DNA of 64,000 nt from Antedon bifida (GCA_963402885.1 OY727099.1:24509001-24573000), one strand, 5' to 3'. Shown: positions 47,135 to 60,555, numbered from the stretch's first letter. Translations and numbers: made by a program. Notes: generated from the letters alone by a model not told the origin.

Positions 47135-48740
47135 TCTTGATCTTCTTTCTTTCTGTATGATTTTTGTGGAACGCTTTTCTCTAAAACTTGCAAACATAAC
47201 ATTTTGTAACTTTCTCAACATATCGTCATGCACATGAAGATGTGCTGCGAAGCTTTTCATGACGTTTACAATTGCGCAACGTGACTTACGCGTGATTTAA
47301 CGATTTCCTCGTATTTAACATAGGTCGAAAACCAAATAACATTTCAAATTGAAACTTTCCAAAAGTTTAATTTATATCATGCGCTAACTTTCTGTTGAAA
47401 AAAAATTACGTGTTTTACATAAAGTTACGCGCGCACGCGCATTTAAAATTTCAAAATGCGCAAAATTATTTTCTAATCAACTTTCTACGCGTTTCATGTC
47501 ATTTTAAGCATGTCAAAAATTCCCACGCGTGCGCAAATTTTTACGTGTGCGGTGCGCACGTAGCATTAAAAACATATATTTTTCGCGTGATTTATGTTTT
47601 TCCAGCCTCTTCTAGTAATTTTACCAACTTTTAAACAATTTGGATTTAAGGTTACGTCATACGAGCACGTCGAATTGGTCAATTTGCGCGCGTTTTTGAT
47701 GAAAAAGTTCAGAAATTTGTCAAAATTATGCCTTTTTTTAAACAGTCGTAGTTTCTAAACTGCACGGTCAACTTTTTGTGGATGACATATTCTAGAAGTT
47801 GATGAGTTGTAGATATAGGATCATGTATCAATATGGCTAACCGGACATTGTGACGTCATCGTATGGCCACGCGAATATAAAATTTAGGATTTTTGTAGCT
47901 TTCGTCATAGCTTACCACATTGAATAGAGCGCATCTCCACTTATCCGTTTTCCATTTTCACCCCGATTTTGATATTGTCTAGGTCAATCAACTATCTTTC
48001 GCAGGAGTTAAAAATATTTTAATTTTTTTGACGTCATCATGCCTAAAAATTTAAATCACGTGTGGCATTAATTTCATCTTTACAGTAAATTTTAATCTGT
48101 TATAGCTCGTAAGAATAAAATGTGATAATCACGATTAAAACTTTTTCTGGAAGCTATTGGATTGTAGATACGAAACTATGTAAAAATTTTGCCAATCGGA
48201 TGTTGTGACGTCATCATATGGCCAGTTAAATAAAAAAGGTCGTATTTTTATCTTTTGCGTCATAATTCATTACATTTAAAAGAGCGCGCATCAATATTTC
48301 ACGTATTCAAATTTCTTCTACACGCTAATACGTTGTTGCTGAGTTAATTTCCTTTCGGAAATGCTACCTTCGCGTTTCATTTTAAAACCGGCAACATGTT
48401 AAAAATTGCAATAAATATCGGGTCCCGTAATTTCACCTATTCTACACTGTATGTGATATGGATACAGATTATACTGTGTATACTATATATGAATTTAAAT
48501 AATAAAATTCAGCAATAACAACACATCATATTCTTCAGTTCAGGTCATAATGCCAACGTGAACACTTCCTTTTGTCCTCAACCTATCCCCTTAATGTTAA
48601 TGTTGCACCACTTGCGCGGCGGATAACCAAACTCGTCAAAGTGACGAGTTACATGTCTAGTTAGTTATCCGCATTCAGCGGATAACTCCTTGTAACTGTC
48701 CTGTTTCATCATCTTTTTTTTTTTTTTTTTCTGTATTATT

Positions 48741-50336
48741 AGTTATCCGCATTCAGCGGATAACTCCTTGTAACTGTCCTGTTTCATCATCTTTTTTTTT
48801 TTTTTTTTCTGTATTATTCTTCTTTCTTTCTGTCATTTTTGTGCAGAGCGTATCTCTAAAACTTGTAAAGTTAACATTTCATAACTTTGTCAACGTGTGG
48901 GCATTCACTTGAAGTTGTGCTTTTTTATTTTTGAATGACTTCAGAGTTGCGCAACATGACTTACGCGCGTTTTAACGAATTTCGCGTATTTAACATAAAT
49001 CGAAAACCATATAACATTTTAAATTGAAACTTAGTAAAAGTTTAATTTATATCTTGCGCTAACTGACTGTGAAAAAAAAATGGCATGTTTCACACAAAGT
49101 TACGCGCGCACGCGCGTTTAAAATTTTAAAGTGCGAAAAAATAATTTCTAATCAACTTTCTACGCGTTTCATGTTATTTTAAGCATGTCAAAAATTACCA
49201 CGCGCGCGCAATTTTTTACGCGCGCGGTGCGCACGTAGCGTTGATAACATACTTTTCCCGCATGATTTATGTTTTTCAAGCCTTTTATAGTACTTTTACC
49301 AACTTTTAAACAATTTCGACTTAAAATTACGTCATACGAGCACGTCGAATTGGATAATTTGCGCGCGTTTTTGATGAAAAAGTTCAAAAATTCGTCAAAA
49401 TGATGCATTTTTTTAAACCGTCGTAGCTTCTAAACTAAACGGTAAAAATTATTTTTATTACATATTCTGGAAGTTAATGAGTTGTAGATATCGGATCATG
49501 CATTAATATGGCTAACCGGACATTGTGACGTCATCGTATGGCCACGCGAATATAAAATATAGGATTTTTGTATCTTTCATCATAGCTCATCACATTTAAT
49601 AGAGCGCATCTCCAATTATCTGTTTTCCATTTTCACCCCGATTTTTATATTATCTAGGTCAATCAACTATCTTTCACATGAGTTAAAAATATTTTAATTT
49701 TTATGACGTCATCATGTCTAAAAATGAAAATAACGTGGGTCACTTATTTTCATCTTTACAGTAAATTTCAATCTTTTATAGCTCGTCAGAATAAAACGTG
49801 ATAATCATTATTAAAACGTTTTCTGGAAGCTATTGGATTGTAGATACGAATTCATGTAAACATTTTGCCAATCGGATGTTGTGACGTCATCATATGGCCA
49901 GTTGAATAAAAAAAGTCGTATTTTCATATTTTGCGTAATAGTTCATCACATTTAAAAGGGCGCGCATCTATATTTTACGTATTCAAATTTCTTCTACACA
50001 GTAATATGTGGTTGCTGAGATAATGTCCTTCCGAAATTGCTATCTTAGTGTTTCATTTTGATACCGTCGCCATGTTGAAAATAAGAATAAACGGGGGGTC
50101 CCGTAATTTCACCTATTCTACACTGTATGTAACATGTATACAGATTATACCGTTTGCACTGTATATACTATATGACGCAAAATTGACAGAATTCAGCACT
50201 AACAGCATATGATATTCTTCAGTTCAGGTCATAATGCCATAATCTTTTTCCGTGTGCAAAATTCCAACGTATGACGTGCGCGTGGCGTTTGTCGTGCGGA
50301 TAACTAACTCGTCAAAGTGACGAGTTTCATGTCTAG
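48741..50336 (+). mobile_element. nested element A4, uninterrupted
   Basis: 1596 bases, ATTCA loop type. Very close to A5. The first TGACGTCA is changed to TGACTTCA in this copy. Confidence 0.7.
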
Positions 50337-50338
50337 TT

Positions 50339-51933
50339 AGTTATCCGCATTCAGCGGATAACTCCTTGTAACTGTCCTGTTTCATCATCTTTTTTTTTTT
50401 TTTTTTCTGTATTATTCTTCTTTCTTTCTGTCATTTTTGTGCAGAGCGTATCTCTAAAACTTGTAAAGTTAACATTTCATAACTTTGTCAACATGGGGGC
50501 ATTCACTTGAAGTTGTGCTTTTTTATTTTTGAATGACGTCAGAGTTGCGCAACATGACTTACGCGCGTTTTAACGAATTTCGCGTATTTAACATAAATCG
50601 AAAACCATATAACATTTTAAATTGAAACTTAGTAAAAGTTTAATTTATATCTTGCGCTAACTGACTGTGAAAAAAAAATGGCATGTTTCACACAAAGTTA
50701 CGCGCGCACGCGCGTTTAAAATTTTAAAGTGCGAAAAAATAATTTCTAATCAACTTTCTACGCGTTTCATGTTATTTTAAGCATGTCAAAAATTACCACG
50801 CGCGCGCATTTTTTTACGCGCGCGGTGCGCACGTAGCGTTGATAGAATACTTTTCCCGCATGATCTATGTTTTTCAAGCCTTTTACAGTACTTTTACCAA
50901 CTTTTAAACAATTTCGACTTAAAATTACGTCATACGAGCACGTCGAATTGGATAATTTGCGCGCGTTTTTGATGAAAAAGTTCAAAAATTCGTCAAAATG
51001 ATGCATTTTTTTAAACCGTCGTAGCTTCTAAACTAAACGGTAAAAATTATTTTTATTACATATTCTGAAAGTTAATGAGTTGTAGATATCGGATCATGCA
51101 TTAATATGGCTAACCGGACATTGTGACGTCATCGTATGGCCACGCGAATATAAAATATAGGATTTTTGTATCTTTCATCATAGCTCATCACATTTAATAG
51201 AGCGCATCTCCAATTATCTGTTTTCCATTTTCACCCCGATTTTTATATTATCTAGGTCAATCAACTATCTTTCACATGAGTTAAAAATATTTTAATTTTT
51301 ATGACGTCATCATGTCTAAAAATGAAAATAACGTGGGTCACTTATTTTCATCTTTACAGTAAATTTCAATCTTTTATAGCTCGTCAGAATAAAACGTGAT
51401 AATCATTATTAAAACGTTTTCTGGAAGCTATTGGATTGTAGATACGAATTCATGTAAACATTTTGCCAATCGGATGTTGTGACGTCATCATATGGCCAGT
51501 TGAATAAAAAAAGTCGTATTTTCATATTTTGCGTAATAGTTCATCACATTTAAAAGGGCGCGCATCTATATTTTACGTATTCAAATTTCTTCTACACGGT
51601 AATATGTGGTTGCTGAGATAATGTCCTTCCGAAATTGCTATCTTAGTGTTTCATTTTGATACCGTCGCCATGCTGAAAATAAGAATAAACGGGGGGTCCC
51701 GTAATTTCACCTATTCTACACTGTATGTAACATGTATACAGATTATACCGTTTGCACTGTATATACTATATGACGTAAAATTGACAGAATTCAGCACTAA
51801 CAGCATATGATATTCTTCAGTTCAGGTCATAATGCCATAATCTTTTTCCGTGTGCAAAATTCCAAAGTATGACGTGCGCGTGGCGTTTGTCGTGCGGATA
51901 ACTAACTCGTCAAAGTGACGAGTTCAAATCTAG
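50339..51933 (+). mobile_element. nested element A5, uninterrupted
   Basis: 1595 bases, following A4 after TT. Ends hairpin, CAAAT, CTAG. Confidence 0.7.
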
Positions 51934-53454
51934 TTCTTCTTTCTTTCTGTCATTTTTGTGCAGAGCGTATCTCTAAAACTTGTAAAGTTAACATTTCATA
52001 ACTTTGTCAACATGGGGGCATTCACTTGAAGTTGTGCTTTTTTATTTTTGAATGACGTCAGAGTTGCGCAACATGACTTACGCGCGTTTTAACGAATTTC
52101 GCGTATTTAACATAAATCGAAAACCATATAACATTTTAAATTGAAACTTAGTAAAAGTTTAATTTATATCTTGCGCTAACTGACTGTGAAAAAAAAATGG
52201 CATGTTTCACACAAAGTTACGCGCGCACGCGCGTTTAAAATTTTAAAGTGCGAAAAAATAATTTCTAATCAACTTTCTACGCGTTTCATGTTATTTTAAG
52301 CATGTCAAAAATTACCACGCGCGCGCATTTTTTTACGCGCGCGGTGCGCACGTAGCGTTGATAGAATACTTTTCCCGCATGATCTATGTTTTTCAAGCCT
52401 TTTACAGTACTTTTACCAACTTTTAAACAATTTCGACTTAAAATTACGTCATACGAGCACGTCGAATTGGATAATTTGCGCGCGTTTTTGATGAAAAAGT
52501 TCAAAAATTCGTCAAAATGATGCATTTTTTTAAACCGTCGTAGCTTCTAAACTAAACGGTAAAAATTATTTTTATTACATATTCTGAAAGTTAATGAGTT
52601 GTAGATATCGGATCATGCATTAATATGGCTAACCGGACATTGTGACGTCATCGTATGGCCACGCGAATATAAAATATAGGATTTTTGTATCTTTCATCAT
52701 AGCTCATCACATTTAATAGAGCGCATCTCCAATTATCTGTTTTCCATTTTCACCCCGATTTTTATATTATCTAGGTCAATCAACTATCTTTCACATGAGT
52801 TAAAAATATTTTAATTTTTATGACGTCATCATGTCTAAAAATGAAAATAACGTGGGTCACTTATTTTCATCTTTACAGTAAATTTCAATCTTTTATAGCT
52901 CGTCAGAATAAAACGTGATAATCATTATTAAAACGTTTTCTGGAAGCTATTGGATTGTAGATACGAATTCATGTAAACATTTTGCCAATCGGATGTTGTG
53001 ACGTCATCATATGGCCAGTTGAATAAAAAAAGTCGTATTTTCATATTTTGCGTAATAGTTCATCACATTTAAAAGGGCGCGCATCTATATTTTACGTATT
53101 CAAATTTCTTCTACACGGTAATATGTGGTTGCTGAGATAATGTCCTTCCGAAATTGCTATCTTAGTGTTTCATTTTGATACCGTCGCCATGCTGAAAATA
53201 AGAATAAACGGGGGGTCCCGTAATTTCACCTATTCTACACTGTATGTAACATGTATACAGATTATACCGTTTGCACTGTATATACTATATGACGTAAAAT
53301 TGACAGAATTCAGCACTAACAGCATATGATATTCTTCAGTTCAGGTCATAATGCCATAATCTTTTTCCGTGTGCAAAATTCCAAAGTATGACGTGCGCGT
53401 GGCGTTTGTCGTGCGGATAACTAACTCGTCAAAGTGACGAGTTCAAATCTAGTT

Positions 53455-55049
53455 AGTTATCCGCATTCAGCGGATAACTCCTTGTAACTGTCCTGTTTCA
53501 TCATCTTTTTTTTTTTTTTTTTCTGTATTATTCTTCTTTCTTTCTGTCATTTTTGTGCAGAGCGTATCTCTAAAACTTGTAAAGTTAACATTTCATAACT
53601 TTGTCAACATGTGGGCATTCACTTGAAGTTGTGCTTTTTTATTTTTGAATGACGTCAGAGTTGCGCAACATGACTTACGCGCGTTTTAACGAATTTCGCG
53701 TATTTAACATAAATCGAAAACCATATAACATTTTAAATTGAAACTTAGTAAAAGTTTAATTTATATCTTGCGCTAACTGACTGTGAAAAAAAAATGGCAT
53801 GTTTTACACAAAGTTACGCGCGCACGCGCGTTTAAAATTTCAAAATGCGAAAAATCAATTTCTAATCAACTTTCTACGCGTTTCATGTCATTTTAAGCAT
53901 GTAAAAAATTCCCACGCGCGCGCATATTTTTACGCGCGTGGTGCGCACGTAGCGTTGAAAAGAATTTTTTTTCGCGTGATTTATGTTTTTTCAGCCTTTT
54001 CTAGTAATTTTACCAACTTTTAAACATTTTTGACTTAAAATTACGTCATACGGGCACGTTGAATTGGATAACTTACGTGCGTTTTTGATGAAAAAGTTCA
54101 AAAATTTGTCAAAATTATACCTTTTTTTAAACAGTCGTAGTTTCTAAACTAAACGGTAAAAGTTATTTTTATTACGTATTCTGAAAGTTGATGAGTTGTA
54201 GATATTGGATCATGCATTAATATGGCTAACCGGACATTGTGACGTCATCGTGTGGCCACGCGAATATAAAATATAGGATTTCTGTATCTTTCGTCTTAGC
54301 GTATCACATTTAATTGAGCGCATCTTCACTTATCCGTTTTCCATTTTCACCCCGATTTTGATATTTTGTAGGTAAATGAACTATCTTTCGTATGAGTTAA
54401 AAATATTTTAATTTGATGACGTCATCATGTTGAAAAAATTTAAATAACGTGGGTCACTTATTTTCTTCTTTAAAGTAACTTTCAATCTGTTATAGCTCGT
54501 CAGAATAAAAAGCTATAATCATGATTAAAACGTTTTCTGGAAGCTATTGGATTGTAGATACGAATTCATGTGAACATTTTTCCAATCCGACGTTGTGACG
54601 TCATTATATGGCCAGTTGAATAAAAAAAGTCGTATTTTCATCTTTTGCGTCATAGTTCATCACATTTAAAAGAGCGCGCATCTACATTTTACGTATTCAA
54701 ATTTCTTCTACACGTTAACATGTTGTTGCTGAGATAATGTACTTCCGAAATTGCTATCTTAGTGTTTCATTTTGATACCGTCGCCATGTTAAAAATAAGA
54801 ATAAACGGGGGGTCCCGTAATTTCACCTATTCTACACTGTATGTAACATGTATACAGATTATACCGTTTGCACTGTATATACTATATGACACAAAATTGA
54901 CAGAATTCGGCACTAACAGCATATGATATTCTTCAGTTCAGCTCATAATGCCATAATCTTTTTCCGTGTGCAAAATTCCAACGTATGACGTGCGCGTGGC
55001 GTTTGTCGTGCGGATAACTAACTCGTCAAAGTGACGAGTTCAAGTCTAG
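53455..55049 (+). mobile_element. nested element A7, uninterrupted
   Basis: 1595 bases, following A6 after TT. Ends hairpin, CAAGT, CTAG, then the B1 body resumes. Confidence 0.7.
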
Positions 55050-58000
55050 TTTCATCTTCTTTCTTTCTGTATGATTTTTGTGTAACGCTTTTCTCTAAAA
55101 CTTGCAAACATAACATTTTTTTAACTATGTTGACATTTTGACATTTATGTAACGTCGTCAAGCGAAGCTTTTCATGATGCTTACAATTGCGCAACGTGAC
55201 GTACGCGCGATTTAACGATTTTCTCGTATTTAACATAGCTCGACAACCAAATAACATTTCAACTTGAAACTTTGCAAAAGTTTAATTTATATTATGCGCT
55301 AACTTTCTGTGGGAAAAAAATTGCGTGTTTTACACAAAGTTACGCGCGCACGCGCATTTAAAATTTCAAAATGCGCAAAATTAATTTATAATCAACTTTC
55401 TACGCGTTTCATGTCGTTTTAAGCATGTCAACAATTCCCACGCGTGCGCACATTTTTACGTGTGCGGTGCGCACGTAGCATTGAAAACGTATTTTTTTCG
55501 CGTGATTTATGTTTTTCCAGCCTTTTCTAGTATTTTTACCAAATTTTAAACAATTTCGACTTAAAGATACGTCATACGAGCACGTCGAATTGGACAATTT
55601 GCGCGCGTTTTTTATGAAAAGGTTAAAAAATTCGTTTAAAATATGCCTTTTTTTAAACAGTCGTAATTTCTAAACTAGACGGTCAACTTTTTGTGGATGG
55701 CATATTCTGGAAGTAGATGAGTTGTAGATATCGTATCAGGTATTAATATGGCTAACCGGACATTGTGACGTCATCGTATGGCCACGCGAATATAAAATTT
55801 AGGATTTTTGTATCTTTCGTCATAGCTTACCACATTGAATAGAGCGCATCTCCACTTATCCGTTTTCCATTTTCACCCCGATTTTGATATTGTCTAGGTC
55901 AATCAACTATCTTTCGCAGGAGTTAAAAATATTTTAATTTTTTTTACGTCATCATGCCTAAAAATGTAAATCACGTGTGGCATTAATTTCATCTTTACAG
56001 TAAATTTTAATCTGTTATAGCTCGTAAGAATAAAATGTGATAATCACGATTAAAACTTTTTCTGGAAGCTATTGGATTGTAGATACGAAACTATGTAAAA
56101 ATGTTGCCAATCGGATGTTGTGACGTCATCATATGGCCAGTTAAATAAAAAAGGTCGTATTTTCATCTTTTGCGTCATAATTCATTACATTTAAAAGAGC
56201 GCGCATCAATATTTCACGTATTCAAATTTCTTCTACACGCTAATACGTTGTTGCTGAGATAATTTCCTTTCGGAAATGCTACCTTCGCGTTTCATTTTAA
56301 AACCGTCAACATGTTAAAAATTGCAATAAATATCGGGTCCCGTAATTTCACCTATTCTACACTGTATGTGATATGGATACAGATTATACTGTGTATACTA
56401 TATATGAATTTAAATAATAAAATTCAGCAATAACAACATATCATATTCTTCAGTTCAGGTCATAATGCCAACGTGAACACTTCCTTTTGTCCTCAACCTA
56501 TCCCCTTAATGTTAATGTTGCACCACTTGCGCGGCGGAAAACCAAACTCGTCAAAGTGACGAGTTACATGTCTAGTCTTTTTATTGTTTCTGTACACTAT
56601 TTTGTGTAACAATTATCTCAAAAAGTTTAATGTCAATGATTACAAAAATTTCAGAATATCTTTCAAATAATATAACTTAATCCTAATAAGCTTTCCAGCG
56701 TGATCACTCATCCGTGACGACATTTATACGCCATTTTGCGAAATCACATTATCAATCATATCTCCATAATTCATTATCACATATTAATGAAATTCACAAC
56801 ACGTAAACTTCAGATCAAGGGTAAAAATATTAGCAAATAAAAACGCACGCGCACGTAGGTTCATGCGCGTGATATCGCGCGTTAAAAATTTAAAACGCTC
56901 AAAATTAAGTTTTGATCAATTTAGAGCATGAATTAGGCCATTTGCCTGTTTCAAAAAATTACTGCGCAAAAATGCGTTTTTGCGCACGCGATACTTAAAA
57001 AGCGTAAAAAACATGATTTTTTTTTACAAATCTCATTCTACTCACCATCCTTAGTACATTCACTAAATTTGAGTCAGTTCCGACTTAAAATAACGCTATA
57101 CGAGCACGTTAAAAATGACAAAATGCGCACATTAATTTTACAAAAGTTCTGAAAATGGTGAAAAATAGGTCTTTTTTAAAATGAAAATAATTCTTCAGAA
57201 TGCAAGATGACCCCCGATTTTTTTAACTTATTCTGGAAGCCATTGAGTTGTAGATATGAATTCATGTACACATTTTACGTACAAAATGTTTTGACGTCAT
57301 CAAATGGCCACTTGAATTTAAAAATTAGGATTTGTTATCTTTTTGTGTAGATTATCACATTCAACAGAGCGCATCTTGGTTATGTGTGCTCGAATTTCGC
57401 ACAACTTTCAGTATGTGCTTGCTTAATTAATTATCTTTATCATGAGTTGACACTATCTTCATTTTAATGACGTCATCACGCGTAAAAACTTGAATAACGT
57501 AGGCCGTGTAATTTCACCTTCGCAGTAAATTTGAATATCTTACAGCTCTTCAGAATTGAAGGTTACCTTGATGATTATAATTTATTATGAAAACTGATGA
57601 AATGTAGATATTAATTCATATAAAAATTAAGCCTATCGGATGTTGTGACGTTAACATATGGCCAGTTGAAGTGAAAAAGTAGTTTTTTTCATATTTTTCG
57701 TCAAAGTTATACACAATTCAAAGAGCGCGCACAGCGCTTCTACGTGCCAAATTTTTTTCCAAATCTTATATTTTTTTGCTCAATTAATTATCTTTCGAAA
57801 TTATCATCTTAAAGTTTAGTTTGATAACGTCATCATGCCAAAAAATTAGAACATGTGTGTCCCGTAATTTCACCTATGCTACACTGTATATAGATATACA
57901 GTATATACTGTACATATTGTATATGGCATATAATAGGCACAACTCAGCGCTATAAGCATATAATAGGATGGCATACATCAACATTTTCCGATCGTATGTT

Positions 58001-58090
58001 AACGTACGTGCATGTTTAAAACAAATTAATTTCAGTAAAATGATAAAAATGATCACCTATAATTCGTCAAAGTGACGAATTAAATTCTAG

Positions 58091-59897
58091 TTTTCAAATT
58101 TATGTTGTTTTATTTTGATCAAATAAACTACTAGACTTTGTTGGAAATTTAAAGTTCAGATCTTGATCTGGCTTGCTTTGATTGCTATTACAGCAACGGA
58201 TGTGTAAATCATTAAAAGCAACTGTAAATAATGTATGCAGCTACCAGCGTTTGTTAATTCATTAAAAAAAAGTACTGTCACGAAAACACTGTTAGGATAA
58301 TAATTATGAATTATGAAATGTTAGCCAAGAGTAAACAAGTGAATAATTAAAATTATTCAAAAGCCTTCGTTCTTGAATAAACACTGTTGAGAATGATTTT
58401 AAAAAGTTTGTCAATACCAATATAACAAAACTAAATTAAACCATATTTATGTTATTAAAATTCTTATTTTTACCAACTGACTTTTGAAAAAAATGTAAAA
58501 TGCAATTTAAGCTACAACTTTTTATACTGTATTTAAAGATGTGTTGTCCCTGAAATTTATGAAAAATAAAGATTTATAAAATCAGACTTTTAATAGGCCA
58601 TTTTACAGTTTTAATGAAGTTATTCAATTCCATATAAAACAAATATTTTTAAAGATATCATAAGTGTTTGTTGAATCAAATCTTCCAAACATTATTAAAC
58701 CAACTTTAGAAAGTTTCATTACAAATGATAACGTGTCAGAAGTCTTGTAGTTAGTTTGAAATGTAATGACATAATAGAGTAAAAAAAGCCTAAATAATAA
58801 TCATAAAGTATAGGTTTAGACCTAAAAGCTGGTTCCACTAGGACGTAATGCAAGAATGTGAGTGAGTTGACCAATCACAAGCGACAGTTTGGATGATCCA
58901 TTGCATCATGATTGGTCAAATTACATGTGTTGTGCTCACGTACTTGCGTTGCATCCAAGTAGAAAGTGTATGATATTAATATTAATAATAATTCAAAATT
59001 ATTGTTCAATTTTGCATTAAGGGTTTTATTTTTAGGATTTTAGCATTTAGCACTTTTAAACCTTTTTGTATTTGCAACAATTTCTATTTTCTCATTGTGT
59101 TTTTTAACTTCTAGTATATTTTATGGTATATTGTATCAACTGCACATATATTAAATTGTGTGTTTATTTTTGTGCTATAATTATGATTTTTTTTTAAATA
59201 TAATTTATTTTTCTTTTTTTTTTAAATTTCTTTCCTAATGTTCTTAAATGTTTATAAAGTTGTTAGTTGTCAAATATTTAAATTTCTTTGATGTGAGGTG
59301 GGTGAAAACATTCTTCTAAAATAGTATTATGTGTGTGCCTCTCTTGTTGAGAAATGGACTCTTTTCAACTGTGCAAACTACGTTAATTATTACCTCTATA
59401 TAGTGCATGGAAGGGATGGACCTATTCTCATTCCTCAGCAGTATCTGCACATATTGTGTATAAAGAGTTATTTTAATCATTTTTTCAGTTATTGTGTGTG
59501 ATATTAATTTTATATCGGATATAATAATTTGTTAAGCCTTGAAAATAATCCTTTTTTTTACTGTACTTTTAATCTTTCCTTGTAATATGAAATATAAATT
59601 GATGTTAATATTTATTTGAGCATATTCTATAACTTGTTTTTTACATTTTGTAGATGAAAATCCAGTACTGAATAAGATAAGGCAATATGATATAATGATA
59701 ATATTACTAAAAATTATTTTTAAATTAATATGTTAATGTTTACTAAACCATTTAACATCATGTAAAATAAAATGAGAAGTCATCTACCACAAAAACTACT
59801 TTATATTCTACTAGTGCTTCTATTACAATTACTTTCAGTTTGTTTTTTTAATCAAAATGAGTTTACTAGTATTTGGTATGTTCCATTGTTGTTGCAG
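58091..59897. other. non-coding part of right duplicon
   Basis: Counterpart of 1424-3267. It contains the GGTTCC MITE at 58830-58964. No upstream gene X exon recognised. Confidence 0.5.
58830..58964. mobile_element. GGTTCC MITE, right duplicon copy
   Basis: Orthologous to 2130-2281 within the duplication. It has a small internal deletion and has lost the GGAACCA at its right end. Confidence 0.75.
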
Positions 59898-59966
59898 GGA
59901 GGTCAGCCAGCTGATTGGAGATCAGGAGCTTTTTCTGGACAGTTTGTGGCACCTAATCAACAAATG
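59898..59966 (+). CDS. gene X exon a, right copy, intact
   Basis: 69 bases, phase 0, TTGTTGCAG and GTATGTC flanks. Same 23 residues as the left copy but with CAG (Gln) at codon 15 (59940-59942), so it reads through to NQQM and joins exon b. No upstream exon of gene X lies between the duplication boundary and here, so the right copy may itself be a partial gene. Confidence 0.6.
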
Positions 59967-60555
59967 GTATGTCTCATTTCCTACATAATTTCTGAATTCA
60001 CAGTTTTGTAGATATAACAAATAATAATAATTAATATGGAGCTTATTTCCTATGATCCATTTGTCATGTACAAAAAAGTTAAAATGATTCAAAAGCCTTC
60101 GTTCGTTATTGAATAAACTCTGTTGAGAATGATTAAGAAAAGTTTGTCAATACCAATCAATTCAATATAACAAAATAGATACATTTATACAAAGAATGTT
60201 CATGATTTTATAAAGTAAAGCTATGTTGACACGAATATTGGTCCTGCACTGCCCCGCATTGAATGCATTACAATGTGGGAATAATCATGTGTGCCATTTT
60301 GCGGAAAGTTGCACGTGCATGAAATGCATGCACAAATTTGCGTCTGCGTCCATATTCCTGAATGGTGCAATGATGCACACCATGGCCGCAGCCGTGTAGT
60401 TTATTGCGGGAAATGACACACATTTTATGACTAGGGTATGGTGCGTAAACTATGGCACAACATTGAATGTGAAACAGTGTGGGCAAAAATGTGTGCTAGT
60501 GTAAACGGGACATAACTAATCATTATAATAAGTGTTGATTACTTCTTTATTTTAG
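59967..60555. other. gene X intron, right copy
   Basis: Counterpart of 3337-3913, with no separate features. Confidence 0.5.

Larger units (their letters stand above)
43868..48660 (+). mobile_element. nested element B3
   Basis: 5' end GGTTTTCCGC at 43868; body 47135-48660. Its 3' subterminal arm reads GCGGATAACC, one base off a perfect match to its own 5' end. Interrupted 66 bases in by A2 and A3. Confidence 0.6.
48663..53452 (+). mobile_element. nested element A6
   Basis: 5' 78 bases at 48663-48740, body 51934-53452. Interrupted by A4 and A5 just after its T-run. Its body is nearly identical to A5, including the rare GATAGAATAC and AAAGTATGACG variants. Confidence 0.65.
40607..56575 (+). 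mobile_element. nested element B1
   Basis: 5' end TT-GGTTTTCCGC at 40607. Its body resumes at 55050 and ends GCGGAAAACC, AACTCGTCA hairpin, CTAG at 56572-56575. Own length about 1.59 kb. It sits 64 bases inside element O and itself contains B2, B3, A6 and A7. Confidence 0.65.
40543..58090 (+). mobile_element. outer Helentron-like element O hosting ten nested relatives
   Basis: Element O starts AGGTGATCATTT...AAATGATCACCT and ends AATGATCACCT, hairpin AATTCGTCA/TGACGAATT, then CTAG at 58087-58090. Its own sequence is 40543-40606 plus 56576-58090, about 1.58 kb; everything between is nested insertions. The left duplicon keeps the empty site (CTAATTTTCAAA at 1421-1432). A 3'-subterminal hairpin, terminal CTAG, T/T flanks and 5'/3' complementary ends fit Helentron/Helitron2-derived non-autonomous elements. 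No Rep/helicase is present. Confidence 0.7.

Noticed and set aside
49169..49408. 79-codon minus-strand frame repeated in several array units (49169, 50767, 52286)
   Set aside because: Its recurrence reflects the copy number of the element. Other units break it, and it shows no domain or signal. The plus-strand frames around 42579, 47395 and 53799 are dismissed for the same reason.
40543..58090. Interpretation of the array as a CRISPR array or simple satellite
   Set aside because: The units are 1.6 kb with typed termini and nested interruption, in an animal genome. Neither model explains the matched 5' and 3' ends.
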